A stretch of 6,767 nucleotides of DNA, from NCBI GenBank assembly GCA_017961965.1, contig JAGCWG010000068.1, positions 1 through 6,767 on the forward strand, in the 5' to 3' direction. The position numbers and the translations under genes are program-made. Positions 1 to 5,987 of this stretch are shown piece after piece (the first letter of the stretch is position 1; each line of letters begins with the position of its first letter). Source of the DNA: Bacteroidaceae bacterium (GTDB lineage: Bacteria; Bacteroidota; Bacteroidia; Bacteroidales; Bacteroidaceae). The notes beneath the pieces are model-generated. The model worked only from the letters and a program-made list of their open reading frames with translations, did not search any database and was not told the DNA's origin.

Positions 1-849
1 AATCTAGAGTCAAAGATAGTAGAAAACTTGTTTTTTGCAGGACAGGTAAACGGAACCACAGGTTATGAGGACGCAGCTGGTCAGGGACAGATGGCAGGAA
101 TTAATGCAGCCATCAACTCTTCAGAAGGCAAAATAAACAACGGAGAGCCATTTATACTCAAACGAAATGAGGCATACATAGGTGTTCTTATCGATGACCT
201 CGTGACAAAAGGTGTGGATGAGCCATATCGTATGTTTACTTCAAGAGCTGAGTACAGAATTCTTCTTCGACAAGATGATGCTGATATGCGTCTCACAGAG
301 ATGAGCTACAAGATAGGTCTTGCGAACGAGGAACGCTATCAAAGAATGATGAAGAAGAAAGAAGCAATTAACGAACTCATCGGTTTTACAGAATCATTCT
401 CACTAAAGCCTGCACTTATAAACGATGCTCTCGAGAAGATTGGCACTACCCCACTCCGACAAGGAATAAAACTTGCAGAACTCTTGGGTCGTCCACAAAT
501 CACAATAGAGAATATTCGCGGTAGCATAAACGCTTTTGAAAAGAAGATAAAAGAAATCTCAGACGTAATCAACGAAGAAAAATTAATGCAAGAGATTCTT
601 GAAGCAACTGAGATAAACATTAAATACAAGGGCTATATAGAGCGAGAGCAACAGATAGCAGAGAAGATGCTAAGACTGGAGAATATAAAGATTCAGGGCA
701 AATTCGACTATCCTAATCTCACACAGATTTCTATCGAAGCGAGACAAAAACTCGAAGCAATCAATCCTCTCACTCTTGCACAAGCATCACGTATTCCAGG
801 TGTATCTCCATCGGACATAAATATAATGCTCGTACTCATGGGAAGATAG
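1..849 (+). CDS. mnmG: MnmG (GidA), tRNA uridine-5-carboxymethylaminomethyl modification enzyme, C-terminal part (5' end outside window)
   Basis: FAD-dependent partner of the GTPase MnmE. The MnmEG complex installs the carboxymethylaminomethyl group on C5 of the wobble uridine U34 in certain tRNAs, in the cytoplasm. The frame is open from base 1, so the in-frame TTG at 28 is not a start. 282 codons are present against about 620-630 residues in the family, so roughly the N-terminal 340, including the Rossmann FAD-binding start, lie upstream. Counting from the first codon in the window, the conserved FAD-site segment FFAGQVNGTTGYEDAAGQG is at about 11-29. The family signature DEPYRMFTSRAEYR is at about 73-86, followed by RQDDADMRLTE. 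The rest is the helical C-terminal domain that contacts tRNA and MnmE, with the typical KYKGYIEREQ and ASRIPGVSPSDI segments near the end. The stop is TAG at 847-849. It may lead the co-directional apt gene, 110 bp downstream. Identification is secure. Confidence 0.97.
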   Translation, partial: NLESKIVENLFFAGQVNGTTGYEDAAGQGQMAGINAAINSSEGKINNGEPFILKRNEAYIGVLIDDLVTKGVDEPYRMFTSRAEYRILLRQDDADMRLTEMSYKIGLANEERYQRMMKKKEAINELIGFTESFSLKPALINDALEKIGTTPLRQGIKLAELLGRPQITIENIRGSINAFEKKIKEISDVINEEKLMQEILEATEINIKYKGYIEREQQIAEKMLRLENIKIQGKFDYPNLTQISIEARQKLEAINPLTLAQASRIPGVSPSDINIMLVLMGR

Positions 850-881
850 AAATTCCCGATAGAAACGAAGATTATAGCAAA

Positions 882-897
882 TGTTCCACGTGAAACA
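882..897. other. parS: parS site 1 (ParB-binding centromere-like site) in the mnmG-apt gap
   Basis: The 16 bases TGTTCCACGTGAAACA match the widely conserved chromosomal parS sequence TGTTNCACGTGAAACA, bound by ParB (Spo0J). The only departure from the perfect palindrome is C instead of T at position 5, which is the position known to be degenerate in Bacillus subtilis sites. It lies 33 bp after the mnmG stop and 62 bp before the apt start. ParB loads at parS, spreads along the DNA, and with ParA segregates the origin region. The parA and parB genes are not in the window, so function is inferred from sequence identity and from the second copy nearby. Confidence 0.85.
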
Positions 898-959
898 ATT
901 AAAGGTTTAGGCATTTCATTTCAGCAAATTACAACAACAGAATTAAATAAAAACAGAAG

Positions 960-1490
960 ATGAACAATCAGTATCTTTTGGATAATTTGAGATGTATTCC
1001 AGATTTTCCAAAACCAGGAATTAACTTCCGTGACGTCACTACCCTCTTCAAGAACGCAAAGTGTCTTGAGATAATGGAAGAGGAAATGTACGAGCTCTAT
1101 AAGCACAAGGGAATAACCAAGGTAGTTGGTATAGAAAGCCGCGGATTCATCATGGGTTCAGCCATTGCAAGAAAACTCAACGCAGGACTTGTCATGTGTC
1201 GTAAACCAGGTAAGCTCCCTGCTGAGACAATCAGAGAGACATATACAAAAGAATACGGCGAAGACACTATAGAGATTCATGCAGACTCTATTGAGCCAAA
1301 TGACATCGTACTAATTCACGACGACCTTCTTGCAACAGGTGGAAGCCTCAAGGCTGCAATCAACCTTGTAAAGAAGTTCAACCCAAAGAAAATCTACGTA
1401 AACACAATCATCGAGATTCGAGATGAAGGATTAAAGGGACGCGAATTCATCGGAGACGATGTAGAAATAACCACACTCATTAGAATATAA
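960..1490 (+). CDS. apt: Adenine phosphoribosyltransferase
   Basis: Cytoplasmic purine-salvage enzyme converting adenine plus PRPP to AMP and pyrophosphate. The 176 residues are a normal length for the family. The N-terminus carries CIPDFPKPGINFRDVTTL (about 12-29), the usual start of bacterial APRT. ESRGFIMG (59-66) is the conserved segment after the first core strand. RKPGKLPAET (81-90) is the flexible catalytic loop. VLIHDDLLATGG (117-128), with the acidic pair D121-D122, is the PRPP-binding signature of type I phosphoribosyltransferases. The ATG at 960 is chosen because the family N-terminus begins there; the bases before it are A-rich without a Shine-Dalgarno, as is usual in Bacteroidota. 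No TAnnTTTG promoter is visible in the 110-bp gap, so it may be read through from mnmG or use a divergent promoter. It is flanked by a parS site on each side. Nothing in the protein is unusual. Confidence 0.96.
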   Translation: MNNQYLLDNLRCIPDFPKPGINFRDVTTLFKNAKCLEIMEEEMYELYKHKGITKVVGIESRGFIMGSAIARKLNAGLVMCRKPGKLPAETIRETYTKEYGEDTIEIHADSIEPNDIVLIHDDLLATGGSLKAAINLVKKFNPKKIYVNTIIEIRDEGLKGREFIGDDVEITTLIRI

Positions 1491-1500
1491 AATTCAGACA

Positions 1501-1574
1501 CTAACCATCTCTATACATTATGAGCTTTCAAATACATAGTCACAAACACTCATAACACGTATAGGGATGGTTAG
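1501..1574. repeat. 74-bp imperfect palindrome (nested inverted repeats) between apt and parS site 2
   Basis: The outer arms are 1501-1516 (CTAACCATCTCTATAC) and 1559-1574 (GTATAGGGATGGTTAG). They are complementary over 16 positions with one T/G difference that would be a wobble pair in RNA. Inside them, TTATGAG at 1518-1524 pairs with CTCATAA at 1549-1555. The whole could fold into a stem of 23 pairs with a 1x3 internal loop and a 24-base apical loop. It starts 10 bp after the apt stop. There is no T-run after either side, so it is not a typical intrinsic terminator. It could be a 3'-end stabilising stem for apt, a cis-regulatory leader structure for uvrC, or a miniature inverted-repeat element. 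No clear target-site duplication is visible. The pairing is seen directly; the function is unknown. Confidence 0.7.
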
Positions 1575-1620
1575 AAAAGAATCATATAACTCACTTTAAA
1601 TAACAAAGTTAGAAACAAAT

Positions 1621-1636
1621 TGTTTCACGTGAAACA
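1621..1636. other. parS: parS site 2, perfect palindrome, immediately upstream of uvrC
   Basis: TGTTTCACGTGAAACA is an exact match to the canonical chromosomal parS palindrome bound by ParB. It ends 15 bp before the uvrC start codon, so it lies in the uvrC leader or promoter zone. It shares ATTA on its right side with site 1, giving a 20-base repeat with a single difference. An exact 16-base match by chance in a window this size is very unlikely. Because parS sites cluster around the replication origin in most bacteria, this suggests an origin-proximal locus. The role of ParB here is inferred, not shown. Confidence 0.92.
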
Positions 1637-1651
1637 ATTATCAACCTTCTT

Positions 1652-3466
1652 ATGACAAAAAACGAGGAAAGAATAGCAAGACTCAAGAATATAGTTCTGA
1701 ACATGCCAGAGTGTCCAGGTTGTTACCAATACTTTGACAAGGACAGAAACATAATCTATGTGGGTAAGGCGAAGAACCTTAAACGCAGAGTAAGCTCATA
1801 CTTTCTTAAAACAGTAGATAGAAGAAAGACACAAATACTCGTAAGTAAGATTGAAGATATAAACTATGTAATTGTACCAACAGATGAGGATGCACTCCTA
1901 TTAGAAAACAGTCTCATCAAAAAATTCAAGCCTAAATATAACATCCTATTGAAGGATGACAAGACCTACCCTTCAGTGTGTATAACAAACGAGACCTTTC
2001 CAAGAATATTCAAAACAAGGAATATTGACAAAAGACTCGGAACATACTACGGACCATTTTCGCATCAAGGTACATTAAACAACATGCTCAACCTTATTGA
2101 CAAAATGTATAAGGTCAGAAAATGCCGTCTGCCACTCACAATCGAAAATATAAACAAAGGCAAATATGATATCTGCCTTGAACATCATATAAAGAAATGC
2201 GACGCTCCATGTATAGGCAAACAAAGTCAAGAAGAATACATGGAGATGATTCTTGAAGTAAAAGAAATACTCAAAGGAAACACAAGAATCATCTGCGAAA
2301 AGATGCTTAAAAAGATGGAAGCACTCTCTGAAGAACTCAAGTTTGAAGAAGCAATGGAGATAAAGAAGAAGTATGATATGGCTTTAGAGTTCTGCGAAAA
2401 AAGCGAAGTAATAGCAAATACATACCATAACATAGATGTATTCTCCATAGACGATGAAGAAAAGAGTGCATTCATAAACTATCTACACATATCAAACGGA
2501 TGTGTCAACCAAGCCTTCACATTCGAATATAAGAAACGAATGGAAGAAAGTGCAGAGGAAATCCTTGTACTCGGTATAGCAGAAATGCGAGAAAGATTTG
2601 GAAGTCACTCAAAGGAAATAGTAGTCCCTTTTCCACTCGACATAGAGTTAAAGGACGTAACAATAACAGTTCCGACAAGAGGAGATAAGAAACACCTGCT
2701 TGAACTATCAAAAATGAATGTAAGGCAATACAGAATAGATAGCCTCAAACAAGCAGAGAAACTCAATCCTGAACAAAGAGCAACAAACATTCTAAAAGAA
2801 TTACAAAGAAAACTTGGGCTTGAAAAACTCCCTATGACAATAGAGTGTTTTGATAACTCAAACATATCAGGAAGTGATGCTGTAGCAGGATGTGTAGTAT
2901 TCAAACAAGCAAAGCCAGCGAAATCAGAATACAGGAAGTATAACATAAAAACTGTAGAAGGACCTGACGACTACGCATCAATGAGCGAAGTCGTTTATCG
3001 TCGTTATTCAAGAATTATAAATGAGCAAGGAACCCTACCCGACTTAATCATAACAGATGGAGGTAAAGGGCAGATGGAAGTAGTAAGAAAGGTAATTCAA
3101 GACGAACTACACATAGATATTCCAATTGCAGGACTTGCCAAGGATAACAAACATAGGACTAACGAACTCCTGTTCGGATTTCCTCAGAAAACAATAGGAA
3201 TCGAAATGGACTCTCCCCTATTCAAATTCCTGACAAGAATACAGGACGAAGTACACAGGTTTGCCATAACATTCCACAGAGACAAACGAAGTAAGAGTCA
3301 AGTACAAAGCGAACTTGACAATATAAAAGGAATTGGACCAGCGACAAAGACACTTCTCCTCAAGAACTTCAAGAGCGTAAAACGTATAAAGGAAGCATCA
3401 TCAGAGGAAATAGAAAAAATCGTAGGAACGTCCAAAGCAAAAATAATCAAAGAATATTTTACGTAA
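1652..3466 (+). CDS. uvrC: UvrC, excinuclease ABC subunit C
   Basis: Dual-incision nuclease of nucleotide excision repair, acting after UvrA and UvrB have marked a lesion. Domain order, over 604 residues (normal length): an N-terminal GIY-YIG nuclease for the 3' cut with PGCYQYFD (22-29) and IIYVGKAKNLKRRVSSYF (34-51); a cysteine cluster C158, C175, C183, C187 whose C-x7-C-x3-C tail matches the iron-sulfur ligand region known in UvrC; a UVR motif that binds UvrB at about 219-245; the RNase H-like nuclease for the 5' cut with CFDNSN (D401), TDGGKGQ (D469) and DEVHRF (H535); and a C-terminal helix-hairpin-helix DNA-binding region containing IKGIGPATKTLLL (558-570). The start at ATG 1652 gives the expected N-terminus. 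No Shine-Dalgarno or TAnnTTTG box is visible upstream; instead a parS site ends 15 bp before the start. dtd follows after 27 bp. The reading frame and key residues look intact. Confidence 0.97.
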   Translation: MTKNEERIARLKNIVLNMPECPGCYQYFDKDRNIIYVGKAKNLKRRVSSYFLKTVDRRKTQILVSKIEDINYVIVPTDEDALLLENSLIKKFKPKYNILLKDDKTYPSVCITNETFPRIFKTRNIDKRLGTYYGPFSHQGTLNNMLNLIDKMYKVRKCRLPLTIENINKGKYDICLEHHIKKCDAPCIGKQSQEEYMEMILEVKEILKGNTRIICEKMLKKMEALSEELKFEEAMEIKKKYDMALEFCEKSEVIANTYHNIDVFSIDDEEKSAFINYLHISNGCVNQAFTFEYKKRMEESAEEILVLGIAEMRERFGSHSKEIVVPFPLDIELKDVTITVPTRGDKKHLLELSKMNVRQYRIDSLKQAEKLNPEQRATNILKELQRKLGLEKLPMTIECFDNSNISGSDAVAGCVVFKQAKPAKSEYRKYNIKTVEGPDDYASMSEVVYRRYSRIINEQGTLPDLIITDGGKGQMEVVRKVIQDELHIDIPIAGLAKDNKHRTNELLFGFPQKTIGIEMDSPLFKFLTRIQDEVHRFAITFHRDKRSKSQVQSELDNIKGIGPATKTLLLKNFKSVKRIKEASSEEIEKIVGTSKAKIIKEYFT

Positions 3467-3489
3467 ACGAAATATAATATTTATATTTG
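3457..3489 (+). promoter_or_regulatory. Possible Bacteroidetes-type promoter upstream of dtd
   Basis: TATATTTG at 3482-3489 fits the -7 consensus TAnnTTTG. Twenty-one bases upstream, TTTT at 3457-3460, within the end of uvrC, is a three-of-four match to the -33 box TTTG. The dtd ATG begins only 5 bases after the -7 box, so a transcript from here would have almost no leader. The region is AT-rich and chance resemblance is possible, so confidence is low. Confidence 0.35.
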
Positions 3490-3493
3490 CAAA

Positions 3494-3946
3494 ATGAGAG
3501 CAGTAATACAAAGGGTAAGTCATGCCTCAGTAACGATTGACGGTTGCGTGAAGTCTAAGATTGGTCAAGGATTTCTCGTACTCGTAGGATGCGAAAATGC
3601 AGACACAGACGAAGACATCACTTGGCTGAGTAAAAAGATAACAGGACTACGAGTATTTGATGATGAGAATGGCGTGATGAACAAATCAATAATTGACGTA
3701 AACGGAGAGATACTTGTAGTTTCACAATTCACTCTCTGGGCATCATACAAGAAAGGTAATCGACCATCCTATCTAAGGGCAGGAAGTCATGAAATAACCG
3801 TCCCACTCTACGAGAAATTCTGTAATGAACTAAGTCTCTGCCTCGGAAAAGAAATAGGAACAGGAGAATTCGGAGCTGACATGAAAGTTGAGTTGCTTAA
3901 CGATGGTCCAGTTACAATCTATATGGACACAAAGAATAAAGAATAA
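3494..3946 (+). CDS. dtd: D-aminoacyl-tRNA deacylase (D-Tyr-tRNA deacylase, DTD)
   Basis: Cytoplasmic chirality proofreader that hydrolyses D-amino acids mischarged on tRNA and also clears glycine from tRNA-Ala. At 150 residues it has the normal DTD length. The N-terminus MRAVIQRVSHASVTIDG is characteristic. LRVFDDENGVMNKS (52-65) is the conserved central segment. SQFTL (77-81) and NDGPVT (136-141) are the two active-site motifs; the second includes the Gly138-Pro139 pair that projects into the partner's active site in the homodimer. The ATG at 3494 is fixed by this N-terminus and preceded by an A-rich tract. It lies 27 bp after uvrC and 20 bp before deoC, so it is probably cotranscribed with them; a possible internal promoter ends just ahead of the start. 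Nothing is missing. Confidence 0.97.
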   Translation: MRAVIQRVSHASVTIDGCVKSKIGQGFLVLVGCENADTDEDITWLSKKITGLRVFDDENGVMNKSIIDVNGEILVVSQFTLWASYKKGNRPSYLRAGSHEITVPLYEKFCNELSLCLGKEIGTGEFGADMKVELLNDGPVTIYMDTKNKE

Positions 3947-3966
3947 TTCATTAAAAATATAGTAAA

Positions 3967-4848
3967 ATGAGTAAATACGAAGAAGCATTAAGTCAGTACA
4001 ATACTGACCTTAACGACGAGAAAGTAGCAGCAGAAGTAGCAAATCTTCTTGCAAAGCACCTCGAAGAGAATAATACAAAGGAGGTAAAGAAGTTCCTCTT
4101 CAACAGCGTGGAACTCACTACCCTCAAGACTACAGACAGCGATGAGAGCGTACTCAAGTTCGTTGAGAAGGTGAACAAGTTTGATGACGATTATCCAGAA
4201 TTGGGTCACGTAGCAACAGTTTGCGTTTATCCTAACTATGCTAAGGTATGTCACGATACACTTGAGAACGAAGAAGTGGAAATAGCCTGTGTATCAGCAT
4301 GTTTCCCATCAAGTCAGAGCTTTATAGAGGTAAAGGTAGCGGAGACTGCACTCGCTATCAAGGATGGAGCAACAGAAATAGACATCGTACAGTCAGTAGG
4401 AAAGTTCCTTTCTGGTGATTATGAGACAGTTTGCGACGAAATCTCAGAACTTAAGGAAGTTTGTGGTGACAAGAAGTTAAAGGTTATTCTCGAAACTGGT
4501 TGTCTCAAGACAGCAAGCAACATCAAGAAGGCATCTATACTCGCAATGTACGCTGGAGCTGACTACATCAAGACATCTACAGGTAAACTTGAACCAGCAG
4601 CTACTCCAGAAGCAGCATACGTTATGTGTCAGGCAATCAAGGAGTACTATAACAAGACTGGTATCCAGATTGGATTCAAGCCTGCTGGAGGAATGAAGAC
4701 AGTTGAGGATGCATTAAAGTACTACACTATCGTAAAGGAAGTTCTCGGTGAGAAATGGCTCACTAACCAGTATCTCCGACTCGGAACAAGCTCACTTGCT
4801 AACAAGCTTCTCTCAGAAATACTTGACAAAGAAATCAAGTTCTTCTAA
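3967..4848 (+). CDS. deoC: Deoxyribose-phosphate aldolase
   Basis: Class I (Schiff-base) aldolase that cleaves 2-deoxyribose 5-phosphate into glyceraldehyde 3-phosphate and acetaldehyde, the last step of deoxynucleoside catabolism. Of the 293 residues, the first 40 or so are a hydrophilic helical stretch before the TIM-barrel core. Active-site features: D139 in ATEIDIV, the Schiff-base lysine K202 in YIKTSTGK (200-207), and the second lysine K238 in GFKPAGG (236-242). The length exceeds that of E. coli DeoC (about 259) and is nearer to the longer subfamily. The ATG at 3967 is 20 bp after dtd, suggesting one operon with uvrC and dtd. Lysine codons are strongly biased to AAG (28 AAG to 5 AAA by hand count), unlike uvrC, which hints at higher expression. 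A weak hairpin and then a strong terminator follow the stop. Confidence 0.96.
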   Translation: MSKYEEALSQYNTDLNDEKVAAEVANLLAKHLEENNTKEVKKFLFNSVELTTLKTTDSDESVLKFVEKVNKFDDDYPELGHVATVCVYPNYAKVCHDTLENEEVEIACVSACFPSSQSFIEVKVAETALAIKDGATEIDIVQSVGKFLSGDYETVCDEISELKEVCGDKKLKVILETGCLKTASNIKKASILAMYAGADYIKTSTGKLEPAATPEAAYVMCQAIKEYYNKTGIQIGFKPAGGMKTVEDALKYYTIVKEVLGEKWLTNQYLRLGTSSLANKLLSEILDKEIKFF

Positions 4849-4874
4849 TTAACATCAGATTAACAAGATGTTAA
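4849..4874 (+). repeat. Short AT-rich inverted repeat directly after the deoC stop
   Basis: TTAACATC at 4849-4856 is an exact inverted repeat of GATGTTAA at 4867-4874, with a 10-base loop. It begins on the first base after the deoC stop. The stem is only 8 pairs and AT-rich, and no T-run follows, so it is at most a weak 3'-end structure. It may be chance. Confidence 0.35.
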
Positions 4875-4908
4875 AAGATAGTTTATATTGTAATTATCTA
4901 ATAAAAAT

Positions 4909-4940
4909 ATTGGCTGGTTCTCTCACGAGAGCCAGCCAAT
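4909..4940. terminator. Bidirectional intrinsic terminator between the convergent deoC and polyprenyl synthase genes
   Basis: The arms 4909-4922 (ATTGGCTGGTTCTC) and 4927-4940 (GAGAGCCAGCCAAT) pair over 14 positions, with one wobble, around the loop TCAC. It is GC-rich for this region and sits in the 116-bp gap between two convergent genes. On the minus strand the stem is followed by a T-rich run (complement of the A-run at 4903-4907), making a good terminator for the polyprenyl synthase. On the plus strand only a short, broken T-rich stretch follows, so termination of deoC may be less complete. Confidence 0.88.
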
Positions 4941-4964
4941 TACATTCTAATTGATACGATGTTT

Positions 4965-5939
4965 TTAGAATGTCCTTCCAATTACAAAATCAATGTAATG
5001 GACGAGAGAAGATTTTATATCTGAATCTGGATAAGAAGAAAGGATATCCTTAGCCTTATCCGCAAAATCATTCATAACCTTAACAGCGTAATCTATACCG
5101 CCATTCTCCTTCGTGAAATTCACAAGAGCATCTATTTCATCCTGTGTCACTTCCCCACTCTTTACACGAAGAGCTATCTTCTTGAACGCTTCATCATTTG
5201 TTTTATTCAATGCGTAAATGACAGGAAGAGTAATCTTGCCTTCTTTCATGTCATTTCCAGTAGGTTTACCAATTGAAGCATCTGAATAATAGTCGAAGAT
5301 ATCGTCACGAATCTGGAAACACATACCTATCAAACGACCAATCTCGCGAAGATTATCGACATTATACTTACTTGCATTTACAGACATTGCACCACCCTCT
5401 GTACATGCGGAGAAAAGAGCAGCAGTCTTGCCATATATAATGTCAAAATAGACATCTGTAGAGAAAGATTCGTTCTGTACGTTGCTAAGCTGAAGAATCT
5501 CGCCAGAAGAGAGTTCCTGAGCAGCCTTGGATACAACCTCAACAAGATGAGTATTACCCGTCTTTGAGGCGTTTATAAGGGCATTTGCAAGAATATAATC
5601 ACCTACAAGTACAGCAACCTTATTACCATACGAATTATTGATAGATGGTTGTCCCCTTCTTTCGTCAGATTCATCTACAATATCATCATGCAGAAGACTC
5701 GCTGTGTGGAAAAACTCAAAGGTTGCAGCCGTATAAATCGTATTATCATTAACTTCACCAAGGAGTTTAGCAGTAAGAATAGTAAGAATAGGACGCATCA
5801 TCTTGCCCTTGCGGGAAGAAACAGCAGAAAGTGCACTATTGAGAAGAGGATTGTCGTGTACAAGATATGAATCAAAAACATTCCTGTATTGACTCAACTC
5901 ATTCTCTATCGGTTTCTTTATTTGCTGTAATATATCCAT
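4965..5939 (-). CDS. Long-chain trans-polyprenyl diphosphate synthase (IspB-like)
   Basis: Adds isopentenyl diphosphate units to an allylic primer to make an all-trans polyprenyl diphosphate, probably the menaquinone side-chain precursor here (pathway inferred). 324 residues, close to E. coli IspB. The first aspartate-rich motif DDIVD is at 85-89 within LLHDDIVDESDERRG. The second, DDIFD at 212-216, is in FQIRDDIFDY. GKMMRP (45-50) and GKPTGNDMKEGKITLP (224-239) are substrate-binding segments. Small residues A80 and S81 just before the first motif fit a long-chain product rather than farnesyl diphosphate. The start is taken at ATG 5939-5937, giving MDILQQIKK. An upstream in-frame TTG at 5960 overlaps the promoter -7 box and would add seven atypical residues, so it is rejected. 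The gene is convergent with deoC and divergent from polA. Exact chain length cannot be read from sequence. Confidence 0.93.
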   Translation of the reverse strand: MDILQQIKKPIENELSQYRNVFDSYLVHDNPLLNSALSAVSSRKGKMMRPILTILTAKLLGEVNDNTIYTAATFEFFHTASLLHDDIVDESDERRGQPSINNSYGNKVAVLVGDYILANALINASKTGNTHLVEVVSKAAQELSSGEILQLSNVQNESFSTDVYFDIIYGKTAALFSACTEGGAMSVNASKYNVDNLREIGRLIGMCFQIRDDIFDYYSDASIGKPTGNDMKEGKITLPVIYALNKTNDEAFKKIALRVKSGEVTQDEIDALVNFTKENGGIDYAVKVMNDFADKAKDILSSYPDSDIKSSLVHYIDFVIGRTF

Positions 5940-5957
5940 AATCTTAAATTTCCATTG

Positions 5958-5965
5958 CAAAGGTA
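5958..5965 (-). promoter_or_regulatory. Promoter -7 box for the polyprenyl diphosphate synthase gene
   Basis: Read on the minus strand this is TACCTTTG, an exact match to the Bacteroidetes -7 consensus TAnnTTTG and followed by C, as is common. The box ends 18 bases before the start codon at 5939, implying a short leader of roughly a dozen bases. No good -33 TTTG is seen at the expected distance, so the upstream half is weak. Confidence 0.65.
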
Positions 5966-5987
5966 ACTATTTCTTTACGAATTATAC

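Noticed and set aside
22..27. UvrC with GCY in place of the usual GIY or GVY (residues 23-25 of the uvrC product at 1652-3466) as a sign of inactivation
   Set aside because: The middle position of this motif varies among UvrC proteins, and the following YVGKAKNLKRR segment is intact.
28..849. Complete 273-residue gene starting at TTG 28
   Set aside because: The frame is open to base 1 and the upstream residues continue the MnmG family sequence, so this is the tail of a longer gene.
882..897. Noc nucleoid-occlusion site
   Set aside because: The Noc-binding palindrome has a CCCGGG core, whereas the core here is CACGTG, as in parS.
850..959. DnaA boxes or an oriC next to the parS sites
   Set aside because: No TTATNCACA match and no AT-rich unwinding repeats were found in this gap or elsewhere in the window; the origin itself is not visible.
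1501..1574. Intrinsic terminator of apt
   Set aside because: The stem has a large interrupted structure and is followed by A-rich rather than T-rich sequence on the plus strand.
2605..2946. 113-codon open frame on the minus strand inside uvrC
   Set aside because: It lies wholly within the well-conserved UvrC coding region, has no recognisable protein features, and is a shadow of the real gene.
3988..4254. Overlapping minus-strand open frames within deoC
   Set aside because: Cysteine- and serine-rich translations opposite a strongly conserved gene are typical of shadow frames.
5649..5870. 73-codon plus-strand open frame opposite the polyprenyl synthase
   Set aside because: It covers the region encoding the first aspartate-rich motif on the other strand and has no features of its own.
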